Below are positions 37,964 through 50,972 of a stretch of 64,000 nucleotides of DNA, piece after piece. Numbering within the stretch: position 1 is the first letter of the stretch; each line of letters opens with the position of its first letter. A program made the translations under genes and the position numbers. This DNA comes from Chrysomallon squamiferum. Its lineage: Eukaryota > Mollusca > Gastropoda > Neomphalida > Peltospiridae. The notes beneath the pieces were generated by a model. That model did not search any database and was not told the DNA's origin. It saw only the letters and a program-made list of their open reading frames with translations. Location: positions 20,581,910 to 20,645,909 of the forward strand of contig CM022667.1 in NCBI GenBank assembly GCA_012295275.1, read 5' to 3'.

Positions 37964-40900
37964 CAGGGTCTTTTGCATCCCCAATGTTCCCAGCATATTC
38001 TGAAAATAAACGGGTAAATTACAATTTACTGACAATGATGTCCCTTTAAAGCACTGTAATCACACAGAAAACAAAATTTCTTTTTGGTTTAGTTTACAGC
38101 CATTAAAAGTTTTCAAACATTAACTTACCTCTCATGATATTTCTGATAGCTTTGATTGATCCTCCTCTCATGTTTAAAATCTGCATTACTCTATGACGAA
38201 TCTGTGATGTAAAAAAAAAAGAAAAATTTATAAAAATATATTTTTAACATTTTATTTGTTCAAAGATCAGAAAGTAATAATAGCGTCTAAAACATTATTA
38301 TGAACATTCATCAGTTCAACATTATATCAAAAAGTAAGATATGAGACATGTTATTGCATTAAGCCATTAGAGTAACTTAGTTAAAAAAATAAAAAATCAC
38401 ATCAGAAACATCTTCAATAATGACACTGCAAACTGAGATGGTCTGAAATATGCTGCAGCTTTCTGAACATTATAGCTTCATTCACTCAATGAAAAATGAT
38501 TACCTTTTTTAGTAGGCACACTAAACTGTACACTAATCAAAATATTCTATGACTCAATTTTGTTGGATAATCATCTGTTGATAAAGATACTTTTATTTTA
38601 TGTATCCTGTTAATAAATGTTTTAACTCACTGACTGAGGACCAGAAGTGCAGATCTCCAGCATTATGTAATCTATGAGCTGAAGTGTAAACAGACCTTGA
38701 TCCAGACGTTTAAGATAAAACTCATCTTCTATTGCTTCATCAATACTTTTACCCGCTTGCTGTAATTTCTGCAAAAGATAAAAAGAGAATCAGTAAATCA
38801 AAAGTCAAAAACAGTTTCTTATCCAACTATACCAGTGAACATTAATTCAGAAAAATTGCCTAATTATATTGCCTAGTTATAAAGGTAATAACAGAACTAT
38901 GATTAAACTTACATTTTTATCTTTCTCAATCTGATCATCACACTGCCTAACTTTATCCAGATATTTGAAATGAAGCTCCAACAACCTCTCCACCTGAAAA
39001 AATGAGGTTATTTTTTTTATTTATACATAATTTTAATAACAAACTTCAAATGGTTACCTTGAGTTTTATGTGTAATAAATATTATTTTCATAAAATGATA
39101 ATAAGGAGTCAATAGTTTTGAAAACAAGCTTTGTGGCATTTGATTACCTGTTATGGATAAATGTGTTGAATGAAATTTAATAATGTTTCAATATCAACAA
39201 CACAATTTATCCTAATAATAAAACATCAGCTATTTTTATTTTTTGTTTCTTTTTTCAAATGAATATTGTCATTAAGTATTAGCATGACAATATAAAGAAT
39301 ATAACACTTAAAAATTATTTTTTTAAGTTAAGGGGAATTAGCTGAAAATGATATAATTATTATAGCTTCAGTACTTGAAATGGATCAAAGAAAAGTTTTC
39401 TTTAAAAGTTTCACCTTTTCATGGTCATTCTCTGTAAATTTGTTGAGAAGTCTTGTTCTTTGCTGTCCCGTACAGTTCCTTAACATCGAAGCAACAACAG
39501 AACAAATGTGTTCTATAAATAAGAAATGTTATACACATTTTTTTATGGCACCTACTTTACAACATATTAAACTATGGTTACAAAAAAATTAATGAAAAAT
39601 ACAAAATAAAAAATTTATATATATATATGCAGAAAGTATAATTAAGAAAGAACAAACACAATAATAAAATCAATTTAACTGACTTGATTCTGAAAATATT
39701 TGAGACAATGTTATTTTTTAAACATTATTAACTACATAAAATAATTTACTGTTTTATCGTGTCATGATTATTTGCAGTACAGAGTAATAGTGTTAAATCT
39801 AGACATAACAACATTTTATAAACCTTCAAGTTCATCAGGTGCTGGTCCTGCTTTGGCTAGTTTTGGTGTTTTCATGAAGAGAGGAAAGATTGTTCTCAAA
39901 CCAAGAATGTCAATAAATTTCTGACAGTTATCTGTTCCTTCTGGGCCAAGCATTGCATGATTTAGAACTTTGATGGCACTATTTCTTGACAGCTTTTTCT
40001 CTCTACAATTGTATATATAAAACTTCTCTGAGATTAAGTCAAATGAAATTTTATAATTAATTAAATGTAGAATATAAAATAAAACAGAAATAAAATAGTT
40101 TATACTGAAATATATCCTGTTGGTTATCTATGTGAAGACAAAACTCAGCTTTTATCAAACAAATTAAGAGAATATCACCAATTTAGTTTATATGATTCTA
40201 ATAGTAGCATATGCTGATCTGTTGTTCACTTTACTGATAAAAACATATTTATTAAGTACAGTTCTGACTCTCTTTTTTGACATTATGGTTTTATGGTGAC
40301 AACAAACAAAATGTATCAACACAGAACACAACAGTTATAAAGAAAACTTAAAATAAACATATACTGATAATACATAGAAAATAATTTAGTACCAATATTT
40401 TATTAAAATACTGAAAAACTATGTTTGACAGAGTATGTCAAAGATTATTTTTTGCTGTTTACAAAAATGTCAGATCCACTAACTTCTCCTGTAATTATAT
40501 TACTAAAAATGCCAAGTAACATGCCAACCTTAACATCAAATTCATGAGCTGCAGACCTTCACCCCTGAGAAATTTATTTCTGTTGCTATGAAACATAAGA
40601 GCTGAACAAAGTGCATTAAAAAGATTCTCCATGTATTCAACTTCATCTTTACCACTTGGATCATGGCGCTTGTAAGCCTGTAAAAAATAAAGTCAAATAA
40701 ACAAATTTCCTGAGTATTTCATCTGGAACAATATTTTCAAAACTTTCAAGGGAAGTTATTTATTAAGAATACAGCTATAAATACTCACTGCCAGTTGTTG
40801 AAGTAATACATCTATTCCATCTAGTTCTCCTAAAAGTTGTCTGTTTTCTGCAATTAAAAAACCCACTTATGTAATATGTAATTAAACACATGTTTTCGTT

Positions 40901-43900
40901 AAAGAAATGTAAGAGGAAATTATAAATATTATATAAATATAACTTACCATCAGAATTCTGTAACAAGATTCCCAAGATTTCACTACAATATAATTTATTG
41001 GCATCAAATGGAATTTTTGCCTAAAAATAAGAACAAAAATTATATAAACTCTATTTATGTCATATTATGTCAAATATATCAGATAAAACAGGATTTCACA
41101 TCAGATTTCCATGAAAGAACATTCCTGCCAAAGCTTTAGAAATCTGGAAGTTTCAGGATAGTTTAAAAATGCTCCAAACGTGACTGAGTGAGATCACATG
41201 GAATGAACAAAAAGAATTGCATTTTCACACACTAAATACTGCAGAGGAGTCTACAAATTAAGTAATCTTTTTCTAAGTAAAAGACATTAAATAATTAAAA
41301 TAATGGTAGGAAGATCTATATATGAACTAATTTAACAAAATAATGTTTACCTTAATCCTTTTGAGCAACCAAGATAAAAGATTCTGCTGTGCTATCTCAG
41401 CTGCAACTTCAGGTCGAAATTCTAAAATGTTTTCTATAATGGCTGCAACATAGGAATGAATATTAGTTTATTTTATAATTTACAAACTTAATTATTTTGA
41501 TAGCCAAAAAATATGCTTATATAATAAAAATGTATATGTTTTAAAAACCAAATAGAAAATCTTGAATAGTAAAAAGAAAAAAAAAAATATTATGATTTTG
41601 TTTTTTAATTCCATTTTTGCACTTTATCTACAGAAGATACCTCTCTATGGAGCAACTGAAACAATTTATTAATATTTTTAACTACATTACTTTATGGCTA
41701 GTTTCTTAGTTTGGAGGAATTTACCAAGGCATAACAGTTATAAATACAACATAAAATCATCCAAAATGAAAGAGAAAACTTTTATTTTAAATCAACAGCT
41801 GGAATATATCAGTAAACCAAAAAGATTAATATATCTCACATAGCAACATTTTTTAGAAATTTTCTTTTTGATTTTCTCTTTATTTTATTTATATAAATGA
41901 AAAAAAAAGCACACAAAAAAAACATATATATATATATATATATATATTTATATGAAAAATAATTTTGCCAAAACTGACCCAAAGTATTGTGTACACCTTC
42001 TGATTCTTCTTTTATTGATTCATCAAGTCTATCTATATTTGACATGAGAATGGCAACAACTTGACCTTCGAGCTGCAATAAAACAGTGTATTATCATTAC
42101 ACATCTCAGCAAGGAGATTTAAAGTTAAACAGAATGGGAGATTATTTATTCATTTGTTACAAATTTCAAAAATAAAAAATTTGAGAAGAAAATTCTACCA
42201 CCACATAATTACATTTACAAAAAACTCCATCTTTCTAAATCTGAAAGCAAACCATCTAAAATACATTTAAACTTCTCATGTTAAAATTCCTGTAATTTGC
42301 TAATTATACTGACCAGTCCATCTATCAGTGCAGTTGCTCCTTCTTCACTTTCATTCAGTGTGTCAACATCTGTGAGTTCTTGTATCAGATCAACCACAGC
42401 GATAGATATGTCTGTTAATATGCAAGTAATCGTCATTATTATTTTACAAAAACAAAAGGGAATGTGAAGTTTTATTTATTTTAAAATGTTTATGTCAATG
42501 TTAAATGTATAACCGTTGATATACATGGTTCTGATACGAATGTGAAATATAAGAATCAAAGATTGTCGTATATAAATTATTCTCATTTACCCATGATTTT
42601 GCTGTTTCAAAACAAAACAATAACAAAAAATGATAAAGCATTAACAGATATTTATTTTTCATTTGTTTATGAACTTTTTAAATAATATATTTCTTTCCAG
42701 ATCTATCAATATCTATCTAGAGCAGTGATTCTCAACCAGTGTGCCACAAGATCTTCCTAAGTGTGCCGCAAAATTTTGGACGGCAGACTAAGAAAATGCG
42801 AAAAACCATGTGATCCCAAAATAAAACAAACAGCAGTATGTAAGGTAAAAACGAAAATATTCTCACTTCAACAGACAAGCTAGTGGCTCTCAAAAAGAGA
42901 ATTGTGATTTGGAAAAAAAAAAGCAATCACTGGCAATCTTGATATGTTCCCTTTATTGTGTTCTACCTGTGTTAGAGAAATGATACCTATTGTGTTTAAT
43001 CATATGATAGCCCCGGACAAAACCATCAACAATTACTTTCTGTCATTAAAGACAGAAAAGAATGATTGGATTAGAGATCCTTTCATAAATCATTCTTCCA
43101 ACACTGAACGTGAGTTACAGGAAGAATAAGAATTGACCACCCTTTCTAATGACCAAGGGTTAAAATTAAAACATTTGAATCTGCCCATTGATTCATTTTG
43201 GATTTCAATTCAAGAGGAGTATCCCATATTATATAAAAGAGCTTTATTACAATTTTCAACTTCTTACATATGTGAATTAGGCTTCTCAACATTAAACAAC
43301 ATCAAAAACATGAAGCACTGGAGATTACGTACAATGGAAGAAGAAATGAGGGTGTGTCTGTCTCATATTTGACCAAACATTGATGAAATTATGAATAAAA
43401 GTCAGGCACAAATTTGTCACTAAAGAAGCCAGCTATTTGACTCATGAAATTAGAACTACTGCAGTGAAGTGAGTTCATAGCTGTGTTTTTCTTTATTTAG
43501 TTTGAGTCATTCTATGTGTCTACGGTTGTATGCTATCTATGACTTGCCATGTTTTTATTTTGCAAAATTCAAATATTTTTCATATATATTTAGCCAGGTG
43601 TGCTGCTATTTTTTCCTGTGTTCCAAGGTGTTCCGTTGGCAAAAAAAGGTTGAGAATCACTGATCTAGAGAGACAACTACAGAAAAAGAGCACTCATTTA
43701 TTTGGCCCAGTTTTGCTGAAGATGCAGTTTGAAATGTGACTGGATGAAAAGTCATGTCAAACCATACTTTGTGCATCTGTATTATCTGGGAGCAGAATTA
43801 TTGCATTCCATTGGAAACTTACAGTTCTGCAGTTATAAAGCAGGGAAATCAGTTTTGCATTTTGTGAATGATTTTTAGTTAATGAAATGATGCTGAGACT

Positions 43901-46593
43901 TTCTGGTACTGAAAGGGGCCAAGCCCTAGCATGATTTAGATAAATGTGCATTCCAATGGCCTTAAAACCATCTCTGATGGACACAATGTTGCTGGGGACA
44001 GATGTTTTTTTCAGAACAAGAATTCACATTTAATTTTTGCTATAATGATGGGTGGATAATACATCAACTGTTGTGTCCATAACATGAATAACCAGGGAAA
44101 TGGTAGTGTGAAGATATGGGTACAAATCAGAAAGGAAGGAAAGGCAGACATTCGCATATTGCGATGACACTGCAGCACCAAACCTGCAGGGATGATGCCC
44201 TCCACAAGTAGCATGCCTCACATAGCAGCTAACTTTCATTTACAGACATTACATGTAAACACCAGACCTGCAGGGATGATACCCTCCACAAGTAGCATGC
44301 CTCACATAGCAGCTAACTTTCATTTACAGACATTACATGTAAACACCAGACCTGCAGGGATGATGCCCTCCACAAGTAGCATGCCTCACATAGCTTTCAT
44401 TTACAGACATTACAACATGTAAACACCAGACCTGCAGGGATGATACCCTCCACAAGTAGCATGCCTCACATAGCAGCTAACTTTCATTTACAGACATTAC
44501 AACATGTAAACACCAGACCTGCAGGGATGATGCCCTCCACAAGTAGCATGCCTCACATAACAGCTAACTTTCATTTACAGACATTACAACATGTAAACAC
44601 CAGACCTGCAGGGATGATGCCCTCCACAAGTAGCATGCCTCACATAGCTTTCATTTACAGACACTACAACATGTAAACACCAGACCTCACACCTTTAAAC
44701 TCATTATCACCTATCTGAACCAACCACAAATCTATGTCCATTTCTGTCACCAGAACTTGCTCCCACAGAACACATACAGGATGCAATGGAACAATTAGTC
44801 TGGAAGCAAACTCCTGCTTACACTTTTCAGCAACTGGAGGTAATTTTGGTTTGCATATGGCATCATGAGATGTCACTGTGTTGCCTTACTATATGCCCAT
44901 CAATACTGACATGCATAACATGAATGTGTTATGAAATTAAAGCATGTTAACAACCTTAAATTACAATGCCTGAATAGGATGTGTTTGATATTTTTGCTGA
45001 GTCAGTAATGCATTCTCTGTGATTATCAGTGTATATGCTAACACGTAAATAAAGTTCTCTGTAATTTTGTTTTATGATTTTAGATATTGTGTTTTGTTAA
45101 AACGAAGGAAACACCTGTGTTTTCATGAGTAAGTAGTTGCAGCAAGGAATGGACTGTGTTCAGATCAACCAGGATGTGGTAGAGTTCTGGAACTGTAGCA
45201 ATTACATGCATACCATTGATAACATCATTCACCTCCACCTCAGATTCCATAAATCTTTAAAATAACAATTAAAAAAATGAAACAATCATTTATACTTTTC
45301 AAAGTAAATAGATTACATCTGACTATGTCTACAGGATGCAAAAAAATTATAAAAATATTTGATTATTTTACTATATTATGCATAATCCTATGTTAATATC
45401 AAATTATAATACAAAAAAATATGTAAAAAAGTTAACAAAATGTAATAACAATAAAAGTATTTTAATTTCCAATATTTATATTACCACAATAAAATGCAGG
45501 GCAATATGTTAAAATTTGGAATGGTTTGTCGACATACTTCTCTGGGTTTTCAGGAAATTTAATTCTCATTTCCTGATTTTTGTAAACTCTCTTCTCAAAC
45601 TGCAACAATAATTTCTTCATATTTGTTTCATCAAGAGTTTCTGTCTGAAAAGACCATTCATACGGTTATTTGGGTGCAAATAAATACATATGCCTGCTTG
45701 CATACACACAATACTTAATGTGGAGCTCATGTATTTTAATACTCCCTGACATTATGTTATCACTTAAATTATTGTTTTCACAAAGAAAATAAGAAATATA
45801 AAAATTAAAATGCATGTAATTAAAACAATAAAAATATTTGCTAGTTTTTGTAACTTTATCCCAGATCGAATTTTCTTCTCAGTATTAACCTAACATGCTT
45901 ACAGTGTGTATTCATAATTTAAAATTATTTATATTTACTGCCATTTATAATGTTTTATTTTTGGATTATTCATTGGTCAGACTATACAGTAATTAATGTC
46001 ATAATCAGTCTGATGCTTATGTATTTGTGAACTTTTATGACCATACCTCTGGTTCTTCTTCAACCATTTGTAAAATTTTGTCTTTATCTTCCTGCGACAA
46101 ATCAACAAATGGCTCTTCTGTTTTATCCCATCTTCGTTTATGCTTAGCATTGCTGCCGTGTTCTCTGTCAACGTTTTTACGTTTAGTGCTTGGTTTATCA
46201 GGCTGCAAACAAAATTATCTTATATAATTTATGATCAAATAACGTAACAGTATTAATCTGCTAATGTGTTGATTATGTTGAATGAATATTAATTCCTTTT
46301 AAACTTGGCCATGGGCATAAAAGTTAGTTTTGGAAAACGACAAAATGAATGTGCAGTGAATTGCAACAATTCAGTGGATTAAGTTTTTCGTTATCATGAC
46401 ATGTCATTGTCAGTTAAATTGCTAATTGATTAATAAGTAATTCAAACTAACTGTATTGCACCATTGATCTCCATTTCTACGAGAAATTTCAAAACTTTTA
46501 TCAAGCCCTCGTAAATATTTAGAACAATAAGACAAAAACATTTCACAATAAGTTCAACTTCACCTGGTAAGCTAATAATTCTCCAACATCCAT
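37911..46593 (-). CDS. CTNNBL1: beta-catenin-like protein 1
   Basis: Sixteen minus-strand exons, 5' to 3' in transcript order (plus coordinates): 46564-46593, 46047-46202, 45538-45644, 45115-45254, 42314-42411, 41979-42072, 41351-41442, 40948-41020, 40789-40847, 40529-40677, 39824-40002, 39415-39512, 38913-38993, 38631-38768, 38129-38201, 37911-37999. Phases agree and give 551 residues (human about 563). The first exon is only ten codons, MDVGELLAYQ, matching the family start. A basic segment follows (STKRKN, KHKRRW), a likely nuclear signal. The rest is the ARM-like helical repeat body, with recognisable SNIDRLDESIKEESEGVHNT, GLQLMNLMLR, LRTIFPLFMK and the end EYAGNIGDAKDPESREAEQN. CTNNBL1 is a nuclear factor of the PRP19/CDC5L spliceosome complex. 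Intron 4 (42412-45114) carries transposon debris. Confidence 0.96.
42723..43662 (+). mobile_element. 940-bp hAT element with target duplication
   Basis: Bounded by inverted ends CAGTGATTCTCAACC at the left and its complement GGTTGAGAATCACTG at the right. It is flanked by a perfect 8-base duplication ATCTAGAG (42715-42722 and 43663-43670), the hallmark of hAT insertion. It sits in CTNNBL1 intron 4. The plus-strand frame from 42944 to 43372 is interrupted by one in-frame TAA (43127-43129). It encodes a ZBED5/SCAND3-like transposase C-terminus, with the dimerisation motif QFSTSYICELGFSTLNNIK. The N-terminal zinc finger and catalytic core are missing, so it is a non-autonomous deletion derivative. 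Confidence 0.9.
43740..44900 (-). pseudogene. possible Tc1-like transposase relic interrupted by minisatellite
   Basis: Minus-strand frames in order suggest a decayed Tc1-type transposase. A segment near 44870-44740 includes RLIVPLHPVCVLWEQVLVTE. SSQYANVCLSF lies near 44140, resembling the family's RRRGERYANVCV. SLVIHVMD lies near 44080 and LNHARAWPL near 43940, resembling QDNARPH. The similarities are weak and broken, and the 84-bp array lies between the first and later blocks. It could instead be another repeat family. Confidence 0.35.
44175..44690. repeat. 84-87-bp minisatellite, six units
   Basis: Units beginning GGGATGAT occur at 44189, 44273, 44357, 44437, 44524 and 44611, sharing CCCTCCACAAGTAGCATGCC and CAGACATTAC. 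The first spacings are exactly 84, then 80 and 87, through small deletions of CAGCTAAC and insertions of AAC. Since 84 and 87 are multiples of three, the plus strand stays open over several units (28-29-residue repeat), but no start context or homology supports a protein. Confidence 0.93.
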
Positions 46594-46950
46594 TTCCTAT
46601 ACAATAAACTATCTCTTCTAGACTATTCGTTACGTCTGTATTTGTACCAGAAACTATCCGTCCATTGCAATTCGTCCTTAAGATTCTAATGACGTTTTCA
46701 TTCCAAATTTCGTTAATTATTTTCAACTTATGATTAATTTTAAAATTCTACCTCTGCGGGATTATAAATAAAGTATTATAGTCTAAATTTATTGCATATT
46801 TTAAATCAGTGGTGGACGAATCTTCTATGGACGATTTATTGAGGGCAGTTGTTATGGTTTAATTTCCGATTATCCATAAAACGCAGAGCCAATCAGAATT
46901 TAGCAATGGCGGCACCTACAAGCAGCTTGATTTCTTTTTTTCGTAAATGT
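46594..46950. promoter_or_regulatory. probable bidirectional promoter of CTNNBL1 (-) and ZC3H18 (+)
   Basis: The region just upstream of the CTNNBL1 start codon contains a CCAAT box (GCCAATCAG, 46888-46896) and, 10 bases on, AATGGCGGC (46905-46913), the core of a YY1-type motif common in housekeeping promoters. The next gene on the plus strand is ZC3H18, whose coding start is preceded by a splice acceptor, so its first non-coding exon must lie upstream, possibly here. Confidence 0.5.
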
Positions 46951-49900
46951 GTTTAATATATATTTGTGAACAGAAAAGAGTTAATAAGACTTTTTCAGCC
47001 AGCAGATTTTTGAGTTTTAAGTGTATGATTTGGTTCGTTTGTTAATAAGTTGGGTAAGGTTCCTGGATTGCATTTATAATGTTACATGTTTCATTGCTAC
47101 AGATTCTGAGATACTCGCTACTCAGACTCTAGAGTCTAAAATGACTTACAGAGGCTGGAGTCATAGATTCATATCAATTGTCATGGAGAAACAATCGAGA
47201 TTCTGAATCTGATTGTTAAATTAATAGTTAGTGGCTATATTTTTATTATTTAACAGATTAACGTTGTAAATACTGAAATTATAATTTTAGTGAATGCAGA
47301 AGCCTTTGAAGAAATTTTAAATAACCTAGTAAATGACTGACTGGTTTATTTGAGTAAAAATTTTATTTTCGTATTTGAACCGGAGTATGGCGATCTTGTC
47401 TATGCAATTTATCCACGGGTGAAATCGGTTTTTGTGTAACTAGAATGGATTGATGCTGTTTAAATTATTTTATTATTAAACTTACTATCATTCAGAGAAT
47501 TCTTAATAATCCTGTCCTACGAGTATGAGTATGATGCTGATTATAAGATGTAAGATTATTAATCATCTAATAGTGATATTAATACTATCACAATACACCT
47601 TTAATCTTACCAGTTTTTGATTATAACTGCAGTTTCAGAGGCTGTCATTGTCAAGTGGGATTACATGATTTTCATTTGATAGTACTGATATGAACAATTA
47701 ATTAACGTGAGTTGTCATAAAGAAAACAGATTTATTTTTACTAGTATACATAATTCATGACAAATAAATATTTAAAATAATTAATTACATTCTGTATGTA
47801 TTCAAATTATAACTGCTTAGTCGGGACACTGAAGAAAAGAATACCACCTACAAGTTATTGAAAATTTAAAAACCCATGAAATGATTATAAGAAGTTTGTG
47901 TGTTTCAGTAATATAATAATTTTAAACAGCATCCATCCTTTTCTGTCGTACATAAAATGCACGGCAACTTCACCCAGTTGAAAATGGAATTTATGGTGAT
48001 ATTGCTGGACATTTTGAAATGATAACTATATTTATATGAAATGTTTTATTTCTTTAATTATTAGAAGTATTTTACAAAATCAAAATGTTATCATTATGTC
48101 AATGCAAGTGAAAGAAATATAGAGATCTGAGTGGTCATTATCTACACATCTCTGTATTTTTCAGTGAGATACTTGTTCTGTTAACATAATTTTGTACATG
48201 TGCAACTGTCAGGTGATTGTTTTGGTCCCTTTCATATGTAACTTCAAGGAAGTGATTTGAAAATACCCAATAAAAAAAACCCAGAACAAATATGTACAAA
48301 AGTGTGATAACTTACAACCATTAAAATTGACATGAGTCCCATTAGTTATCACAGAATCAGTGTATCATCATGACTACATTCAGAATTGGTGATATTCTTC
48401 CATGGTCTTTCCTAGAGTGTCATTTCTGGGTAAAGAGCTGTTAAACAACGTTCAGTTTTATTAAATGTCAAAGTGGATATTGTAATTTTAAACTGTATTT
48501 CTTAATTCTAAATCTTAACAGTAATAATACATTGCTTCAAAAGTTGCACTATCATAGGTTCTACCTTTTCATTGATATAAAATTATTTCTTACGAGTCAA
48601 GGTTAGGAAGATCTGAAATGGTTGTTGAAAAATTGTTTGTGTATAATTTGTACCTTACTGATTGAATTATTAGTCTAATAGGGTTTGTTACTCATGTATT
48701 TCTGACTATGTAGAGGGGTGTATGCTTATAATCTGTATTTTATATCACTTTTGTCACTCGAGTAAATGTTTTTTTATTTGTTAAAAAATGGCAAATTTTT
48801 CCATTTTGAGATTTCCCTATAAATGATTTTTTTTTAGCATTCCATTTATGAATTTCTTTCTGTTCAGTTAATTTTGAGACAGTCCCTAATAGACCAGAAA
48901 GCTGGAAATGTCACTTTTTTTTTTTTCCACATATGAGCATCAGTAGATATTAGTATCTATGCTTTTCAACCACTTAGATTGTTTGAAACACACCATATGT
49001 AAAATTCAGCCATGTAAACTATTAAATGGTAGTGATGACAAGGTCATGTCCCAGGGTGTAGTACTCACTGGTTCACTGATAGGTCATTTAATAAATCTTA
49101 AATGGTCTAGATCTGACCATGTAACTAAGATAAATGTCCCCAAAAATAAACTGAATACTTTTCAGATACTTTTTCTGAGTTTCAAGGTTTCTACACCAAC
49201 ATGTTTGTTATGGAATAGAATTGATGAATCTTACAACATCTCATAAGAAATCATAGACACTGTTCTTTCAAATGGTTTTGATGACTCATTACTGAATTTT
49301 GTGATATGTGAGTTGTTTCTTTTTCCAGACTTTGACATTGTACTGTGTTGAATAATACACTTGACTTTTGCCATCTCATGGTTCCTCATTTATATGAGAA
49401 TGCTAAAATTTCAATTATTCTGATGAAATCTATGGAAATGGTGGGGCATTAAAAGACAGTAAAACTTCAATTAGACAATGAACTTCTGACAGCAACCATT
49501 GCTCTCACTAAGCAAGTAGATGAAAATGGGTTGTGGAGGAAATTATGATTGGCAAATGTGTTATACTGACGTTGAATAATACAGAGTAATACAAAGGCCA
49601 TTAATAACTTAAAAAATATTTGCTGAATTTATTAAAAAAGATAGTTAATGGTAGGATTCAAGTTAATTTGTGATTCCTCTGTTGACAGTTTTAACCAGTT
49701 TGAGTTTGACAGTAACATTAGCTTGTTTTAAGCCTGTTCTTCTGTTTATTTGATGAATAATTGCATATGATTACATGAAACCTTTTGTTATAATTTAAAA
49801 AAATTAAAGCTGATGGAAATGAATATAAAAAATTAGTTTATAGATGATCTAATAAATTGGCACATGTGTAAATTGGATAATCATCAAACTGAAATATACT

Positions 49901-50953
49901 TAGCTTTATAAGCATTTTGTGAAATGCACCACCTTCAGCCATTTTTGGTAAGCTGCTAAATCAGATCTTGTGATGAAATGAATCTGAAAAAAATTAGCAT
50001 GGTCTATGTTAAATGCTTGAAGACTGTACATTTTCAAGATTTGGGGTCTAAAATTATGAAAGATAAGAGCTGGCAAAGTCTGCATTTTCTCAAAACTCTG
50101 TTTTTTTCTTATCGGCCACAACGTTTGTTGGAATAAAGATAAAAATGCAATTTTTTTCTTTCTTTCTTAATAGATATATAATGTAAAAAAATAAAAGCCT
50201 TTTATTGTTCCAAGATGAAATTTTGTGTGCCAGTGCCTAATGAAAGGATAGTTACATTTATTTTAATTAAACATATATTTTTGCTTTATTGCAGTCTTAA
50301 AATTTTAATTTAAGATTTTATTATCATACTTCCTACATACTTGACATATACGTAAACCATTATTCTTTTAGGTCACTTACATCAAAATTTGCCAAATTTT
50401 CTTTTATACATAGTGACCTTCAATAAACCCCAGTTGTGGAGCAATGCTTGGAATGTAAAATAATGCATCTTGTTATTTTAATATCAGTGAATGAATATAG
50501 CTTGTTTATTTTATTATATTATTATTATTATTGTTTTTTTGTATCTATATTCTTTTTTAATATTACAGAACATAAATTTTTTCTCAACAATTGTTTTAAA
50601 GTTGTAATTTAATAAAATAACGAAGGAATCCAGTTTCTTACTGTAATGCAAATAACAGTGACTAAGGATATGTACTAAATGAATACACTGAAATTGCTTT
50701 ATTAATAGAGGTTTAATTTATGTTACAAAACAGACATTATATTATGATCACCATTGAACAAATTTCACAGATGTTTGTTTTTCTTGTGTTTGTTGACCAT
50801 AGTGGTATAACTATAACAACATTTTTTATCATAACTTGTCCATTATGGAAGTGGATTTATTTACTGTTATTTTTATTTTATTTTATTACATGTGGGATAG
50901 CATTATTTGGTTAGGTACTAATAATTATTCAGTTTAATGATTTCATTTTTCAG
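46951..50953 (+). other. presumed 5'UTR exon(s) and intron of ZC3H18
   Basis: No convincing coding exon was found. The ZC3H18 start codon lies 19 bases after an acceptor (TTTTTCAG ending at 50953), so at least one upstream non-coding exon is expected. Its donor could not be fixed. Short open frames here have no recognisable features. Confidence 0.45.
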
Positions 50954-50972
50954 ATAGTATTCTATCAGCCTG

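Noticed and set aside
42944-43372. Possible independent gene between CTNNBL1 exons
   Set aside because: Lies wholly inside a hAT element with inverted ends and target duplication; it is a truncated transposase.
44192-44676. Two plus-strand open frames with 28-29-residue repeats
   Set aside because: Products of an 84/87-bp tandem array inside an intron of a minus-strand gene; no independent coding evidence.
48959-49246. 95-codon open frame in the presumed ZC3H18 5' intron
   Set aside because: No motif, no splice support, composition like the flanking non-coding DNA; likely chance.
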